NCBI GenBank assembly: GCA_023630215.1
Contig: JALPRQ010000001.1
Span: forward strand, 1,922,001 to 1,986,000
Length of the DNA: 64,000 nt
Source of the DNA: Rhodobacteraceae bacterium NBU2976
GTDB taxonomy: Bacteria > Pseudomonadota > Alphaproteobacteria > Rhodobacterales > Rhodobacteraceae
Direction of reading: 5' to 3'
Of this stretch, positions 51,467-61,349 are shown piece after piece. The translations under genes were made by a program, and so were the position numbers. Position 1 is the first letter of the stretch; every line of letters starts with the position of its first letter. The notes below the pieces were generated by a model that worked only from the letters and a program-made list of their open reading frames with translations, was not told the DNA's origin and ran no database searches.

Positions 51467-52851
51467 AGATGGATCATCCGTCCATAGGCATCTAGCACCG
51501 ATTCATGCATCATTTCTGACAGGGTCGGATGTGGGAAAACGGTGTCGATCAGTTCGGCCTCGGTCGTTTCAAGCGTTCGGCCAATGACGTAGCCTTGGAT
51601 TAGCTCGGTCACTTCTGGGCCAACCATATGTGCGCCCAGCAGCTCACCTGTTTTCGCATCAAAGATTGTTTTGATCAGACCCTCGGGTTCGCCCAACGCA
51701 ATGGCCTTGCCGTTACCGATATTGCTGAAACGGCCAACTTTGATCTCGTATCCCAGTTCTTTTGCCTTGGCTTCGGTGTAACCGACGGACGCCACTTGCG
51801 GATGGCAATAGGTGCAGCCCGCGATGCTTTCCGGGCGGATGGCGTGAACCTTCTTCCCGGCGATTTTTTCGGCCACCATCACCCCTTCATGTGAAGCCTT
51901 GTGCGCCAACCAGGGCGCGCCCGCAATGTCACCAATCGCATAGACACCATCAACCCCTGTTCCGCAATACTGATCCACCACCACATGGGTGCGGTCGATC
52001 TTGATACCCAGTTCTTCAAGGCCCAGATTTTCGACATTGCCGACAATGCCCACGGCCGAAATCACCGTATCAAATTCATGCTTTTCGATTTTTCCACCAG
52101 ATTCGATATGCGCTGTGACCTTGCCTTTGGCACGATCCAGCTGTTTGACCATGGATTTCTCCATGATCTTGATGCCCTGTTTTTCGAATTGCTTCTTGGC
52201 GAATTTTGAAATTTCTTCGTCCTCGACCGGCAGAACGCGGTCCAGCACCTCGACGACGGTCGTATCTGCGCCAAGCGTGTTGAAGAAACTTGCAAATTCG
52301 ATCCCGATGGCACCCGATCCGATCACCAGCAGCTTTTTGGGCATCCGTGGCGGGTTAAGCGCATGTTTATAGGTCCAGACCAGATCGCCATCGGCCTCCA
52401 ACCCAGGCAACTCGCGCGCCCGCGCACCGGTGGCGAGGATGATATTTTTGCCTTCCAGCGTCTCGGTTCCCTTTTCGGTCTTGACCGTCACCTTGCCTTT
52501 CGCAGCAATTTTCGCTTCGCCCATCACGACGTCGATCTTGTTTTTCTTCATCAGGAATCCGACGCCACTGGCCAGCTGGTTCGCCACCTTGCGGGATCGT
52601 TTCACAACCGCGTCCAGATCATAACCGAATTTGTCCGCGCTCAGGCCAAATTCCTTGGCCCGTTCCATCAGGTGATACACCTCGGCGGATCGCAACAAAG
52701 CCTTGGTCGGGATACACCCCCAGTTCAGGCAAATACCCCCCAGATGCTCACGCTCGACCACAACAGTTTTCAGACCAAGCTGGGCGGCACGAATGGCGGC
52801 AACATAGCCGCCGGGACCAGCGCCAATTACGATCACATCATAGGAAGCCAT
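51463..52851 (-). CDS. lpdA: Dihydrolipoyl dehydrogenase (E3)
   Basis: A 462-residue flavin disulfide reductase. The FAD motif is VIGAGPGGYVAAIRAAQLG (about residues 8-26); the redox pair is C41 and C46 in GGICLNWGCIPTKALL; the NAD motif is VIGSGAIGIEFASFFN; and the C-terminal active base is in HPTLSEMMHES. It reoxidises lipoyl groups of the PDH, 2-oxoglutarate dehydrogenase and glycine cleavage complexes. It is the natural E3 for pdhABC at 2217-5905. The leader holds a strong stem-loop (52861-52894) touching the ribosome site CAGGAG. Confidence 0.98.
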   Translation of the reverse strand: MASYDVIVIGAGPGGYVAAIRAAQLGLKTVVVEREHLGGICLNWGCIPTKALLRSAEVYHLMERAKEFGLSADKFGYDLDAVVKRSRKVANQLASGVGFLMKKNKIDVVMGEAKIAAKGKVTVKTEKGTETLEGKNIILATGARARELPGLEADGDLVWTYKHALNPPRMPKKLLVIGSGAIGIEFASFFNTLGADTTVVEVLDRVLPVEDEEISKFAKKQFEKQGIKIMEKSMVKQLDRAKGKVTAHIESGGKIEKHEFDTVISAVGIVGNVENLGLEELGIKIDRTHVVVDQYCGTGVDGVYAIGDIAGAPWLAHKASHEGVMVAEKIAGKKVHAIRPESIAGCTYCHPQVASVGYTEAKAKELGYEIKVGRFSNIGNGKAIALGEPEGLIKTIFDAKTGELLGAHMVGPEVTELIQGYVIGRTLETTEAELIDTVFPHPTLSEMMHESVLDAYGRMIHL

Positions 52852-52860
52852 CTGGGTTCT

Positions 52861-52894
52861 CCTGATTATAGTTTAGTCTTAAACCACAATCAGG
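52861..52894 (-). promoter_or_regulatory. lpdA leader stem-loop next to the ribosome binding site
   Basis: On the minus strand the 15-base arms CCTGATTGTGGTTTA and TAAACTATAATCAGG close a four-base loop AGAC. All 15 pairs form if two G-U pairs are allowed. On the plus strand these two positions become A-C mismatches, so the full stem exists only in the lpdA-sense RNA. The 3' arm ends in AGG, part of the AGGAG ribosome site, 9 bases before the ATG. No T-run follows, which speaks against a terminator. Translational control or mRNA processing is the likely role. Confidence 0.7.
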
Positions 52895-52934
52895 ATACCG
52901 GAAAATCCCGGAAGGTGCCAGAGGGGTTATGCCC

Positions 52935-53501
52935 TTACGCGGCAAGGTTTTGCAGCGTGTATCGATACCCACCTGCCGCCAGATAATCCCTCTCTTGCGC
53001 CGAAGATTCCCGCCCCAAAACTTCGTTGCGATACGGAAATCGGCCGAAACTGCGGATCACGGCGCGATGAGCGCGGGCGTGTTTCAGGTTCTCCTCATTG
53101 GGCATACGGGTCAAAAATGCCCGGACAGCCGCGTCCTGATCCCCAACGGATTCCGAATGCATCAGCGGCAGAAAGAAGAACTGGCGGATCCCGCCTTCGA
53201 TCTGTTCGTCCAACCGCATCGCAATGGCGCGTTTTGACAGGCAGACGGCTGTCTGATCCGTGGCAAAGGACCGGGCATCGCCGCGAAACATGTTGCGCGG
53301 AAACTGATCCAACAAAATGATAAGGGCCAACGCAGATTGCGCATTGGTCATCCAATCCCGAAACGCACCCGCCCGCGCCTGTTCCCACAGACCCAGAAAC
53401 CTGTCGCGTATGGTTTGGTCCAATTGATCCGAAACTTCGTACCAACCCTTCGGACCAATCGACTCCCAGAACTCCAAAATCTCTTGCGCACGCCTGTCCA
53501 T
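52935..53501 (-). CDS. DUF924 family protein
   Basis: A 188-residue helical protein with the DUF924 signature ALALIILLDQFPRNMFRGDARSFATD (split as ALIILLDQFPRNMFRG and DARSFATDQTA), the HSE segment FFFLPLMHSESVGDQ and FGRFPYRNEVLGRESSAQE near the end. The family folds like TPR-type helical bundles; function unknown. I chose ATG 53501 after AAGGTGAG; the GTG three codons upstream is less well placed. It is upstream of lpdA on the same strand, 83 bases away, with the lpdA stem-loop between. Confidence 0.88.
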   Translation of the reverse strand: MDRRAQEILEFWESIGPKGWYEVSDQLDQTIRDRFLGLWEQARAGAFRDWMTNAQSALALIILLDQFPRNMFRGDARSFATDQTAVCLSKRAIAMRLDEQIEGGIRQFFFLPLMHSESVGDQDAAVRAFLTRMPNEENLKHARAHRAVIRSFGRFPYRNEVLGRESSAQERDYLAAGGYRYTLQNLAA

Positions 53502-53552
53502 ACTGCTCACCTTGCTCTTTTTTTAGGCAGTTTTGCGCAATTTCCAGAAAAT

Positions 53553-54815
53553 TCAAGAATTTTCTGACGCTGCGTTACCTTCGGCCATTTCCTGCGCCAC
53601 TTCTTGCGCAACCTCGACCGCAACCGCTGATGCCTGAGGCAAAACGGTTGCATAGCTGGCGGTTTCCGAGACTGGCGTCGCCTCGCGCCGTGTGGACCGG
53701 TAAAGACCGTACCCAGCAATCAACAAAAAGATCACCGCCAAAAAGGCGAAATAAGCGTCCGCCCCGAACATCGTCATCAGCCAGCCGATCATCACCGGGG
53801 CCCCCACGGCCCCAACCCCGTTTAGAAACAGTAACCCGCCCGAAGCCGACGCCATGTCCTGTTGGTCCAAATAATCATTGGTATAGGCAATAAGCAGGGA
53901 ATACATCGGGTTGGCAACGCCCCCAACGATAAAAGCCAGCGCGAAGAGAACAAACCGCTGATCCGCGAAACTGGTCCCAAGCCCCAACGAAAGACCAGCA
54001 AAACCTGTGCAGATAATAATCAGCAAGCGTCGATCCATCCGATCTGACAACCAGCCGATCGGCACCAGCATGACCAATCCCCCAAAATAGATGACTGCGA
54101 CAAATACCGAAATATCGCGAACACTTAACCCTGCCTCGGTCCCATAGACAGCAGGCATACCAAAAATTGCGGCAAAGACCGCACCCAGCAAGAACGTGCC
54201 AACGCACCCGGTTGGCGAGGTGCGGAACAGCTGGATCAGACCCATGCGTTTGGTCGCATGAAAGACCGGGGCCGGGCTGATAGACAACAGAATGGGCAGA
54301 AAAGACAATGACACCAGAACCGACATTACAACGAACAAGGTATATTCGCGCGCGTCGGCAAAGTTGACCAGAAATTGCGCCCCGATGATGCCGATCATTT
54401 GAATGATCATATACGCAGACAGCGCCTTGCCGCGGGTTTCGTTAGTTGCGGCGTCATTCAGCCAGCTTTCCGCCGTCACATAAACGCCTGCGAAACTGAA
54501 CCCGACAAGAACACGCATAAGCGTCCAGACAATCGGGTTTGGGATTGCCGCATAGAGGATAAATGCCGCTGAAATCAGCGAGGCGAGAGCCGCAAACACC
54601 CGCACATGCCCTACGCGACGGATCATCACCGGGGCAAGATAAGACCCGCCAAGGAATCCGGCGAAATAGCCGCTCATCACATAGGACATGGCAGCAGGGG
54701 AAAACTCCTCTGCCGCACCACGGATACCCAAAAGCGTCCCCTGAAGACCGTTTCCGGCCATCAGCAGCAACATACCCAACAGCAGCGCCCAGGAATTTTT
54801 AAGAACGGTGATCAC
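53553..54815 (-). CDS. Major facilitator superfamily transporter (UMF2-type)
   Basis: A 420-residue membrane protein with twelve predicted helices. It opens with SWALLLGMLLLMAGNGLQGT and has the MFS loop around GYFAGFLGGSYLAPVMIRRVGH between helices 2 and 3 (split as GYFAGFLGGSYLAPV and IRRVGH), and MLVPIGWLSDRMDRRLLIII in the second half. The C-terminal tail is acidic (VAQEVAQEMAEGNAASE). GTG 54815 follows GAAGGAG. The substrate is unknown. It is transcribed toward the DUF924-lpdA pair. Confidence 0.88.
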   Translation of the reverse strand: MITVLKNSWALLLGMLLLMAGNGLQGTLLGIRGAAEEFSPAAMSYVMSGYFAGFLGGSYLAPVMIRRVGHVRVFAALASLISAAFILYAAIPNPIVWTLMRVLVGFSFAGVYVTAESWLNDAATNETRGKALSAYMIIQMIGIIGAQFLVNFADAREYTLFVVMSVLVSLSFLPILLSISPAPVFHATKRMGLIQLFRTSPTGCVGTFLLGAVFAAIFGMPAVYGTEAGLSVRDISVFVAVIYFGGLVMLVPIGWLSDRMDRRLLIIICTGFAGLSLGLGTSFADQRFVLFALAFIVGGVANPMYSLLIAYTNDYLDQQDMASASGGLLFLNGVGAVGAPVMIGWLMTMFGADAYFAFLAVIFLLIAGYGLYRSTRREATPVSETASYATVLPQASAVAVEVAQEVAQEMAEGNAASENS

Positions 54816-54851
54816 GCGAGACTCCTTCGTCGCCTCTCTACGCCTGTCGGG

Positions 54852-55928
54852 TCAAAGTTCCGAGTCTATTTGCGACGGATTTTTAAAAAGCAGCGAACTG
54901 TCGCCATAAGAAAAGAACCGATAGTGCTGGGAAATGGCGTGGGCATAGATTTCCTTCATCTTGTCCATCCCCACAAGCGCAGCCACCAACATCAACAGGG
55001 TGGATTTGGGCAGATGGAAATTGGTCATCAGCGCATCGGTAACCTTGAACTGATATCCGGGTCGAATGAAAATATCCGTATCCCCGACCCAAGGCAAAAT
55101 ATGGCCCACTCGGTCCGCCGCCGTTTCGATCAATCGCAAAGCCGTGGTGCCAACCGGGATTACCCGCCCGCCACTGGCGATCGTGGCATTTATTGTGTCG
55201 GCGGCAGTTTCGGTCACCTCGCCCCATTCGGCGTGCATTTTGTGGTCTTCAATCTTGTCGACCTTTACCGGCAGGAACGTCCCGGCCCCAACGTGAAGCG
55301 TGACTTCGGTCGATTGCACGCCAATCTCTGCAAGCGTTGCCAGCAATGTTTCGTCAAAATGAAGCGAGGCTGTTGGCGCAGCAACAGCGCCCATGCGGCG
55401 GGCAAAGACTGTTTGATAATCTTCAATATCGGCTGCATCCGCGGCACGTTTCGAAGCGATATACGGGGGTAATGGCATTTCGCCGATGGCGACCACGGCT
55501 TGATCCAGCGCCTCCCCGGATTGTGAAAACCGTAAGGTAACCTCACCGCCGTCTTTTGCGGTCACTTCGGCAGACAGGTCGTCGGTAAACCGGATTATAT
55601 CACCCAAGGCCAACCGTTTCGCAGGCCGCGCAAGCGACGCCCAGACATCTGGTCCCAAGCGCTCAATCAATGTCGCTTCAATTTGCGCTTCACCCGACCC
55701 GCTGGAGGTGTTTCGTCTTCGTATTCCGCGCAATCGGGCCGGAATGACCCGGGTATTGTTGAACACCAACAAATCACCAGCCGCAAGAAATGACGGCAAA
55801 TTATGCACATGCGCATCACGAATGGTTCCATCAGACACAAGCAGTCGCGAGGCTGGACGGGGTTTGACCGGGCGTAGGGCGATCAGTGCCTCGGGCAGAT
55901 CAAAGTCGAAATCATCAAGGGTCAGCAC
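54852..55928 (-). CDS. queA: S-adenosylmethionine:tRNA ribosyltransferase-isomerase
   Basis: A 358-residue QueA. Family blocks: [72 protein letters not shown] and [17 protein letters not shown] near the end. It adds the epoxycyclopentane unit in queuosine synthesis for tRNA anticodons. I chose GTG 55928 (reading VLTLDDFDF) because AAGGAAAA lies seven bases upstream and the family starts there; the in-frame ATGs further upstream have no ribosome site. Divergent from bcp. Confidence 0.95.
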   Translation of the reverse strand: MLTLDDFDFDLPEALIALRPVKPRPASRLLVSDGTIRDAHVHNLPSFLAAGDLLVFNNTRVIPARLRGIRRRNTSSGSGEAQIEATLIERLGPDVWASLARPAKRLALGDIIRFTDDLSAEVTAKDGGEVTLRFSQSGEALDQAVVAIGEMPLPPYIASKRAADAADIEDYQTVFARRMGAVAAPTASLHFDETLLATLAEIGVQSTEVTLHVGAGTFLPVKVDKIEDHKMHAEWGEVTETAADTINATIASGGRVIPVGTTALRLIETAADRVGHILPWVGDTDIFIRPGYQFKVTDALMTNFHLPKSTLLMLVAALVGMDKMKEIYAHAISQHYRFFSYGDSSLLFKNPSQIDSEL

Positions 55929-56044
55929 GTCATTTTCCTTTTGCGGCCTTCCCATAACGCCGAACGTGATGAAAGAACAGAATAAACCAGTTTTACTTCG
56001 CGTGCGTATCGCTATTCTAGACTGCATTTCCAAGGGGGACCCAG

Positions 56045-56503
56045 ATGCAAGAAAATGACAAGATGCCCGATTTCACCTTGCCGCGCGATGGTGGCGAAAT
56101 GGTTTCGCTTTCGGATTATGCCGGAAAAAAACTGGTGATGTTCCTTTATCCCAAGGATGACACACCCGACTGCACGCTGGAATCGATTGAATTCACGGCG
56201 AAACAGCCCCTGTTCGAAGCGGTCGGCGCTGCAGTGGTAGGTCTTTCAAAAGACAGCGTGAAAAGCCATGACAAGTTCTGTGCAAAGCATGATTTGAAAG
56301 TCCCGCTATTGTCGGACGAAGACAGTGATCTGGTTGAAAAGCTGGGATCATGGGTCGAAAAGAACATGTATGGCAAAACCTATATGGGCATTGATCGCTC
56401 TACCTTCCTGATCGACGGCGACGGGGTCGTGCGCAAGATCTGGCGAAAGGTTAAGGTTGACGGCCATGTTGACGAGGTGTTGGCGGCTGTGAAAGCCCTT
56501 TAG
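56045..56503 (+). CDS. bcp: Thioredoxin-dependent thiol peroxidase (Bcp/PrxQ)
   Basis: A 152-residue peroxiredoxin. The peroxidatic cysteine is C43 in [16 protein letters not shown]; the usual TPGC is here TPDC. A second cysteine, C79 ([10 protein letters not shown]), could be the resolving partner; it is not at the usual C+5 position of PrxQ. The later [20 protein letters not shown] is typical. It reduces hydrogen peroxide and organic peroxides in the cytosol. The ATG follows AAGGGGGACCC. A terminator follows. Confidence 0.94.
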   Translation: MQENDKMPDFTLPRDGGEMVSLSDYAGKKLVMFLYPKDDTPDCTLESIEFTAKQPLFEAVGAAVVGLSKDSVKSHDKFCAKHDLKVPLLSDEDSDLVEKLGSWVEKNMYGKTYMGIDRSTFLIDGDGVVRKIWRKVKVDGHVDEVLAAVKAL

Positions 56504-56522
56504 GCAAGGGATCGCTTACCAT

Positions 56523-56555
56523 ATGGCAACCGCGAGCCTTTACGGTTGCCATTTA
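56523..56555 (+). terminator. Terminator-like hairpin after bcp
   Basis: ATGGCAACCG / CGGTTGCCAT (56523-56532 and 56543-56552), a perfect ten-base stem followed by TTT. It lies 20 bases after the bcp stop. The T-run is short, so termination efficiency is uncertain. Confidence 0.65.
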
Positions 56556-56611
56556 CCTGTCATTTCCGTAAGCACTTACGCGCAGGTAAACCGTGCGTGG
56601 AGCGAGAGTAA

Positions 56612-57949
56612 ATGACGGGTAAACCCGAACCTAGCGGGGCAATTTTTCGGATAAATCGATCCCTGTCCCGTTTCGTCCCCGAACAAACGATCATCATTCG
56701 CAACCGTGCGGGTGAATCGGAACTGGTTTTGTCACCCCTACAACGTATGGCCATGTTTGCATCGGCGGCGCTGATGATCGGGTGGCTGGTGGTCGCGACA
56801 TCCGCGACCGTTTCTGGGTTCCTGGATTCCGATTCCGCCGAAGCACAATATGACATTCTACAATCCGCCTATGAAACCCGCTTGGCCGAGTTGGCGGCCG
56901 AACGTGACTCGTTTGCGTTAGATGCGCAGGAGACACAGGCCAAGTTTGAACTGGCACTGGAACAGATCGCGGTGCAACAGGACGAACTGATTGCCGCAAT
57001 GACAGTTCAGAACGAGCAGCAGATCACGATGTTCGCGCTGCAACGTAAATTGAACCGCGCCATTACCGAACGCAACGCTGCCCAAGAGAATCTGGACGAT
57101 CTGCAAGCAGAATTCGCCGCTATTGCCGAAGGTACCGGTCCACGGGAAAGCAGCGAAACCGAGCTGATCAATACCTTAACCCGGCTGAATCTTGCGCTAT
57201 CGGAAACCGTTGAACAACGTGATGTCGCGATGATGGAGATTGCGTCACTCGAAGAGCAGATCGACCTGACACAACAGCAAATCCGACTGGATGCGCAGCG
57301 GCGCGACCGGATGATCTCGCAAGTCGAAGACGCTGTGCAACTATCGCTTGGTCCGCTCGAAAACAGCCTCAATCGCACGGGGTTGGATGTTGATAGCCTG
57401 TTGGCCACGATACGACGGAACTATTCCGGGGCAGGTGGCGCAAATTTTACGACGCTAGATAGCCCCTCGCTGGAGGGGTTGGATCCGGTCGATCGCCGGT
57501 TGCAACTGTTGATGCAGAAACTGGACGAGGTGCAGCTATACACCATCGCCGTGTCCAAACTGCCCATTGCCATGCCTGTGCGCAGCGCTTTTCGCTTTAC
57601 CAGCCCGTTCGGGATGCGCGATGGCCGCCCCCATAATGGCATGGATATGGCGGGACCGGTCGGGACGCCGATTTACGCCACCGCGGACGGTTATGTTACC
57701 TTTGCCGGGTGGCAAAGCGGATACGGGAACCTGATCATCATTCAGCATGAATTCGGCTTCACCACCCGATACGCGCATCTTAGCGCAATCCAGGTGGAAA
57801 AGGGCGAAAGAGTCTCGCGCGGGGATCGAATCGGTGATATGGGAAATACCGGTAGAAGTACTGGCAGTCATCTTCACTACGAAGTGCACCTTAACGGAAC
57901 GCCCGTTAACCCAAGTCAATATATAAAGGCAGGACAAGATGTTTACTAA
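56612..57949 (+). CDS. M23-family (LytM) metallopeptidase with coiled coil
   Basis: A 445-residue envelope protein. An N-terminal transmembrane helix (about residues 48-70, MFASAALMIGWLVVATSATVS) anchors it; a long coiled coil follows (about 85-240). The C-terminal LytM domain has zinc ligands H341 and D345 in HNGMDMAG, and H422 in HLHYEVH. H420, the catalytic histidine, is also present, so the enzyme should cut peptidoglycan cross-links. The stop overlaps the bactofilin start by 11 bases. An M23 peptidase directly upstream of a bactofilin is a known pairing in cell shape control. Confidence 0.93.
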   Translation: MTGKPEPSGAIFRINRSLSRFVPEQTIIIRNRAGESELVLSPLQRMAMFASAALMIGWLVVATSATVSGFLDSDSAEAQYDILQSAYETRLAELAAERDSFALDAQETQAKFELALEQIAVQQDELIAAMTVQNEQQITMFALQRKLNRAITERNAAQENLDDLQAEFAAIAEGTGPRESSETELINTLTRLNLALSETVEQRDVAMMEIASLEEQIDLTQQQIRLDAQRRDRMISQVEDAVQLSLGPLENSLNRTGLDVDSLLATIRRNYSGAGGANFTTLDSPSLEGLDPVDRRLQLLMQKLDEVQLYTIAVSKLPIAMPVRSAFRFTSPFGMRDGRPHNGMDMAGPVGTPIYATADGYVTFAGWQSGYGNLIIIQHEFGFTTRYAHLSAIQVEKGERVSRGDRIGDMGNTGRSTGSHLHYEVHLNGTPVNPSQYIKAGQDVY

Positions 57950-58391
57950 GAAAGACGAACCCAAACCCGAATCCAAAGACCTGACAAAAGCCCCGGGCGC
58001 ACCGACAAGCTCTGTCCCGGCACCGTCGCTGTCGAACAAACCGAAACCGTCACCGTCGATCATTTCGTCGGATCTGACGATCAAGGGAAACATCAACACC
58101 ACCGGTGATGTGCAGGTCGAAGGCACGGTCGAAGGGGATATCCGCGCCCATATGCTGACCATTGGCGAAGGCGCGACGATCAAGGGCGAAGTCATGGCAG
58201 ATGACGTTGTCGTTCATGGTCGCGTTGTCGGTCGTTTGCGCGGCCTGAAGGTGCGTCTAACCGCCACCGCACGTGTCGAAGGCGATATCGTTCACAAGAC
58301 CATTGCGATTGAAAGCGGCGCACATTTCGAAGGGTCTGTGCAACGTCAGGATGATCCTTTGTCCTCGACCAGCAGCAAGCCTGCCGCCTGA
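57939..58391 (+). CDS. Bactofilin
   Basis: A 150-residue polymer-forming cytoskeletal protein. A disordered, Pro/Lys/Ser-rich N-terminus (to about residue 40) precedes the beta-helical core with repeating strands (IISSDLTIKGNINTTGDVQV, EGTVEGDIRAHMLTIGEGA, EVMADDVVVHGRVVGRLRG). A short tail follows. Bactofilins polymerise without nucleotide and place wall enzymes at the membrane. It overlaps the M23 peptidase gene upstream, which suggests they act together. Confidence 0.95.
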   Translation: MFTKKDEPKPESKDLTKAPGAPTSSVPAPSLSNKPKPSPSIISSDLTIKGNINTTGDVQVEGTVEGDIRAHMLTIGEGATIKGEVMADDVVVHGRVVGRLRGLKVRLTATARVEGDIVHKTIAIESGAHFEGSVQRQDDPLSSTSSKPAA

Positions 58392-58412
58392 TCGGCCCGA
58401 CATGTTGAACGC

Positions 58413-58446
58413 TAAAGGCTTCGGAACCCTCTGAAGCCTTTTTTCT
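58413..58446 (+). terminator. Intrinsic terminator of the bactofilin operon
   Basis: AAGGCTTC / GAAGCCTT (58415-58422 and 58433-58440), ten-base loop, followed by TTTTCTTT. It lies 24 bases after the bactofilin stop. Confidence 0.9.
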
Positions 58447-58469
58447 TTGCCCTTGTTGCGCGTTATTCA

Positions 58470-58499
58470 TTGCAGTTCCCGTGGATTTCCCTGTATAGT
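58470..58499 (+). promoter_or_regulatory. Predicted gyrA promoter
   Basis: TTGCAG (58470-58475), an 18-base spacer and TATAGT (58494-58499), about 43 bases before the gyrA ATG. Lies just after the bactofilin terminator. Confidence 0.6.
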
Positions 58500-58541
58500 A
58501 AAAAACACAAGATATTGATGTTTTCTAGCTAAAGAACCTGC

Positions 58542-61256
58542 ATGAACGACGATATAGAGACACCGGAAGACGATAACGAACGCCCGGAACGTCCCGCCTA
58601 TGACGGACCGACAATCGATATCGAGACGGAGATGAAAAACTCCTACCTCGATTACGCGATGAGCGTGATTGTCAGCCGTGCGATCCCCGATCTGCGTGAT
58701 GGGTTGAAGCCGGTGCATCGTCGCATTCTCTATGCCATGCACGAAGTGGGAAACACCCACGACAAGCCGTATCGGAAATCCTCGCGTCCGGTTGCTGACA
58801 CGATGGGTAAATACCACCCGCACGGTGACAGCGCGATTTACGACGCATTGGTGCGTATGGCGCAGAATTTTTCCATGTCACTGCCATTGCTGGATGGTCA
58901 GGGTAACTTTGGCTCGATGGATGGCGATGCGCCCGCGGCGTTTCGGTATACCGAGGTCCGCATGGACAAGCCCGCGGCCTATCTGTTGGCCGATATCGAC
59001 AAAGACACAGTCGATATGCAGGACAACTATGACGGCAAGGATCGCGAACCGACCGTCCTCCCTGCCCGCTTTCCGAATATGTTGGTCAATGGCGCGGGCG
59101 GTATTGCCGTCGGTATGGCCACCAACATCCCGCCCCACAATCTGGGCGAGGTGATCGATGCCACACAGGCGCTGATCGAAAACCCCGACCTCGATTCGAT
59201 TGACTTGATGCAATATGTCCCGGCCCCCGATTTCCCGACGGGTGGCGTTATTCTGGGACAGGGTGGTGCGAAAAAAGCCTATACCGAGGGGCGTGGTTCG
59301 GTGATTGTGCGGGCGAAATCGACGGTCGAAGAAATCCGCAAGGATCGCTGGGCAATTGTCGTGACCGAGATTCCCTATCAGGTGAACAAGGCTACGATGA
59401 TCGAGAAGATTGCTGAGATGGCCCGCGACAAGAAGATCGACGGGATCGCGCATGTGCAGGACGAATCCGACCGGTTCGGTGTGCGCGTGGTGATCGAGTT
59501 GAAACGCGATGCCACGGCCGAGGTGGTTCTAAACCAACTGTATCGCTTCACGCCGCTGCAAACCCATTTTGGCTGCAACATGCTGGCCTTGAATGGTGGT
59601 CGCCCGGAAACGCTGACATTGCGCAGTTTCTTGACGAACTTCATCGCGTTCCGCGAAGAAGTTGTGGCACGTCGCACCGCTTACGAGTTGCGAAAGGCGC
59701 GTGAACGCAGTCATATTCTGTGTGGTCTGGCCGTTGCTGTGTCCAACGTAGATGAAATTGTCGCGACCATCCGCGCCTCTGCCGACCCTGCCGAAGCCCG
59801 CGAGAAGTTGATGACACGCCGCTGGCCGGCGCATGACATTGTTGACTACATCAAGCTGATCGACGATCCCAGCCACACGGTGAATGACGATGGCACCTAT
59901 AACCTGTCTGAAACGCAGGCCCGCGCCATTCTGGAATTGCGCCTGCAACGCCTGACGGCGATGGGTGTGCGCGAGGTCACGGACGAGCTGCAGGAGTTGG
60001 CGGCAAAAATCAAAGATTACCTCGATATTCTGCGCTCGCGCGAGCGGATCATGCAGATCATTTCGGACGAATTGGCCGAAGTGAAAGAGCTGTTCGCCGT
60101 CCCGCGTCGTTCCCAGATTGTCGAATTCTCGGGCGATATGGATGACGAGGACCTGATCGAGAAAGAGGACATGGTCGTCACTGTCACCAACTCTGGTTAC
60201 ATCAAACGGACCGCTATTGATGAATTCCGCTCGCAACGCCGTGGTGGCAAGGGATTGCAAGGGATGAACACCAAGGACGAGGATTTCGTCACCACCCTGT
60301 TCGTTGCCAATACCCATACGCCGTTGCTGGTCTTTACCACTGACGGGATCGTCTTTAAGCTTAAAACATGGCGTTTGCCGCAAGGTGGGCGTACGGCCAA
60401 AGGGAAGGCAATCATCAACTTGCTGCCGATCCCGCAAGACGCCACCGTTGCCGCCATTATGCCGGTCGACGTCCCCGAGGAAGAGTGGGACAACTTGCAA
60501 ATCGTCTTTGCGACCTCGACTGGCGATGTGCGTCGCAACGCGCTTTCGGATTTTACGAACGTCATGCGTAACGGCAAAATCGCGATGAAACTGCCCGAAG
60601 GCACGCGCCTGATCAATGCGCGTATCTGCAGCGAACAAAATGACTTCCTGCTGACAACCCTACAGGGTAAAGCGATCCGCTTCCCGGTTACAGATGTGCG
60701 CGTCTTTAAGGGGCGCGATTCCACCGGTGTCCGGGGGATCAAGCTGGCCAAGGGAGACGAAGTTGTGTCCATGTCCATTCTGCGGCATGTCGATGCGACA
60801 TCGGATGAACGCAACGCCTATTTCAAGATGCGCCGCGCAGTGACGGGTGAGGATGGCGCTGATATCGAAGATACGGGCGCATCCATTTCACCAGAACGTT
60901 ATGCTGAACTTTCAGCCCTGGAAGAATGGATTCTGACCATCACGGCAGCCGGGTTTGGCAAACGGTCCTCCTCGCATGAATATCGCGTATCTGGACGGGG
61001 TGGACAGGGTATCACCGCAGCAAACCTGACGCGTCGCGATGATTCAATTGTCGCCACTTTCCCGGTCGAGGATGAAGATCAGATCATGCTCGCTACAAAT
61101 ACGGGCCAATCTATCCGCTGCCCGGTCGAAGGAATTTCGCGTCAAGGTAGAGCATCTTCGGGTGTTCGGGTGTTTAATACCTCTAAAGGCGAGGAAGTCG
61201 TATCCGTTGCCTGGATTGCAGAAAAGAATGACGAGGAAGAAACGCAAAGCGATTGA
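58542..61256 (+). CDS. gyrA: DNA gyrase subunit A
   Basis: A 904-residue type II topoisomerase subunit. The catalytic tyrosine is Y136 in [10 protein letters not shown]. The quinolone pocket reads [14 protein letters not shown] with S97 and D101, the residues of sensitive enzymes. The C-terminal pinwheel begins after about residue 530 with the GyrA box [15 protein letters not shown]. The C-terminus is acidic ([11 protein letters not shown]). GyrA and GyrB introduce negative supercoils. The length is typical of alphaproteobacteria. It follows a separate promoter. Confidence 0.98.
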   Translation: MNDDIETPEDDNERPERPAYDGPTIDIETEMKNSYLDYAMSVIVSRAIPDLRDGLKPVHRRILYAMHEVGNTHDKPYRKSSRPVADTMGKYHPHGDSAIYDALVRMAQNFSMSLPLLDGQGNFGSMDGDAPAAFRYTEVRMDKPAAYLLADIDKDTVDMQDNYDGKDREPTVLPARFPNMLVNGAGGIAVGMATNIPPHNLGEVIDATQALIENPDLDSIDLMQYVPAPDFPTGGVILGQGGAKKAYTEGRGSVIVRAKSTVEEIRKDRWAIVVTEIPYQVNKATMIEKIAEMARDKKIDGIAHVQDESDRFGVRVVIELKRDATAEVVLNQLYRFTPLQTHFGCNMLALNGGRPETLTLRSFLTNFIAFREEVVARRTAYELRKARERSHILCGLAVAVSNVDEIVATIRASADPAEAREKLMTRRWPAHDIVDYIKLIDDPSHTVNDDGTYNLSETQARAILELRLQRLTAMGVREVTDELQELAAKIKDYLDILRSRERIMQIISDELAEVKELFAVPRRSQIVEFSGDMDDEDLIEKEDMVVTVTNSGYIKRTAIDEFRSQRRGGKGLQGMNTKDEDFVTTLFVANTHTPLLVFTTDGIVFKLKTWRLPQGGRTAKGKAIINLLPIPQDATVAAIMPVDVPEEEWDNLQIVFATSTGDVRRNALSDFTNVMRNGKIAMKLPEGTRLINARICSEQNDFLLTTLQGKAIRFPVTDVRVFKGRDSTGVRGIKLAKGDEVVSMSILRHVDATSDERNAYFKMRRAVTGEDGADIEDTGASISPERYAELSALEEWILTITAAGFGKRSSSHEYRVSGRGGQGITAANLTRRDDSIVATFPVEDEDQIMLATNTGQSIRCPVEGISRQGRASSGVRVFNTSKGEEVVSVAWIAEKNDEEETQSD

Positions 61257-61261
61257 TTGTT

Positions 61262-61325
61262 TTACGGTAAATAAGTAAGCAATGCTTCAGTACTTGCGTA
61301 TAAGCGCCACCGTAACCATTGCTTA
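61262..61325 (+). other. Interleaved inverted repeats between gyrA and the OMP-type gene
   Basis: Four arms in the order A-B-A'-B': TTACGGT (61262-61268), TAAGCAATG (61276-61284), ACCGTAA (61309-61315), CATTGCTTA (61317-61325). A pairs with A' and B with B', which gives the topology of an H-type pseudoknot with 7 and 9 pairs. It lies six bases after the gyrA stop and 24 bases before the next ATG. No T-run follows, so it is not a plain terminator. Confidence 0.45.
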
Positions 61326-61349
61326 AATGTCGAAATTCGGAGGGAAAAA

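Noticed and set aside
59529-60638. 369-codon antisense frame over gyrA
   Set aside because: Shadow of gyrA; no protein-family character.
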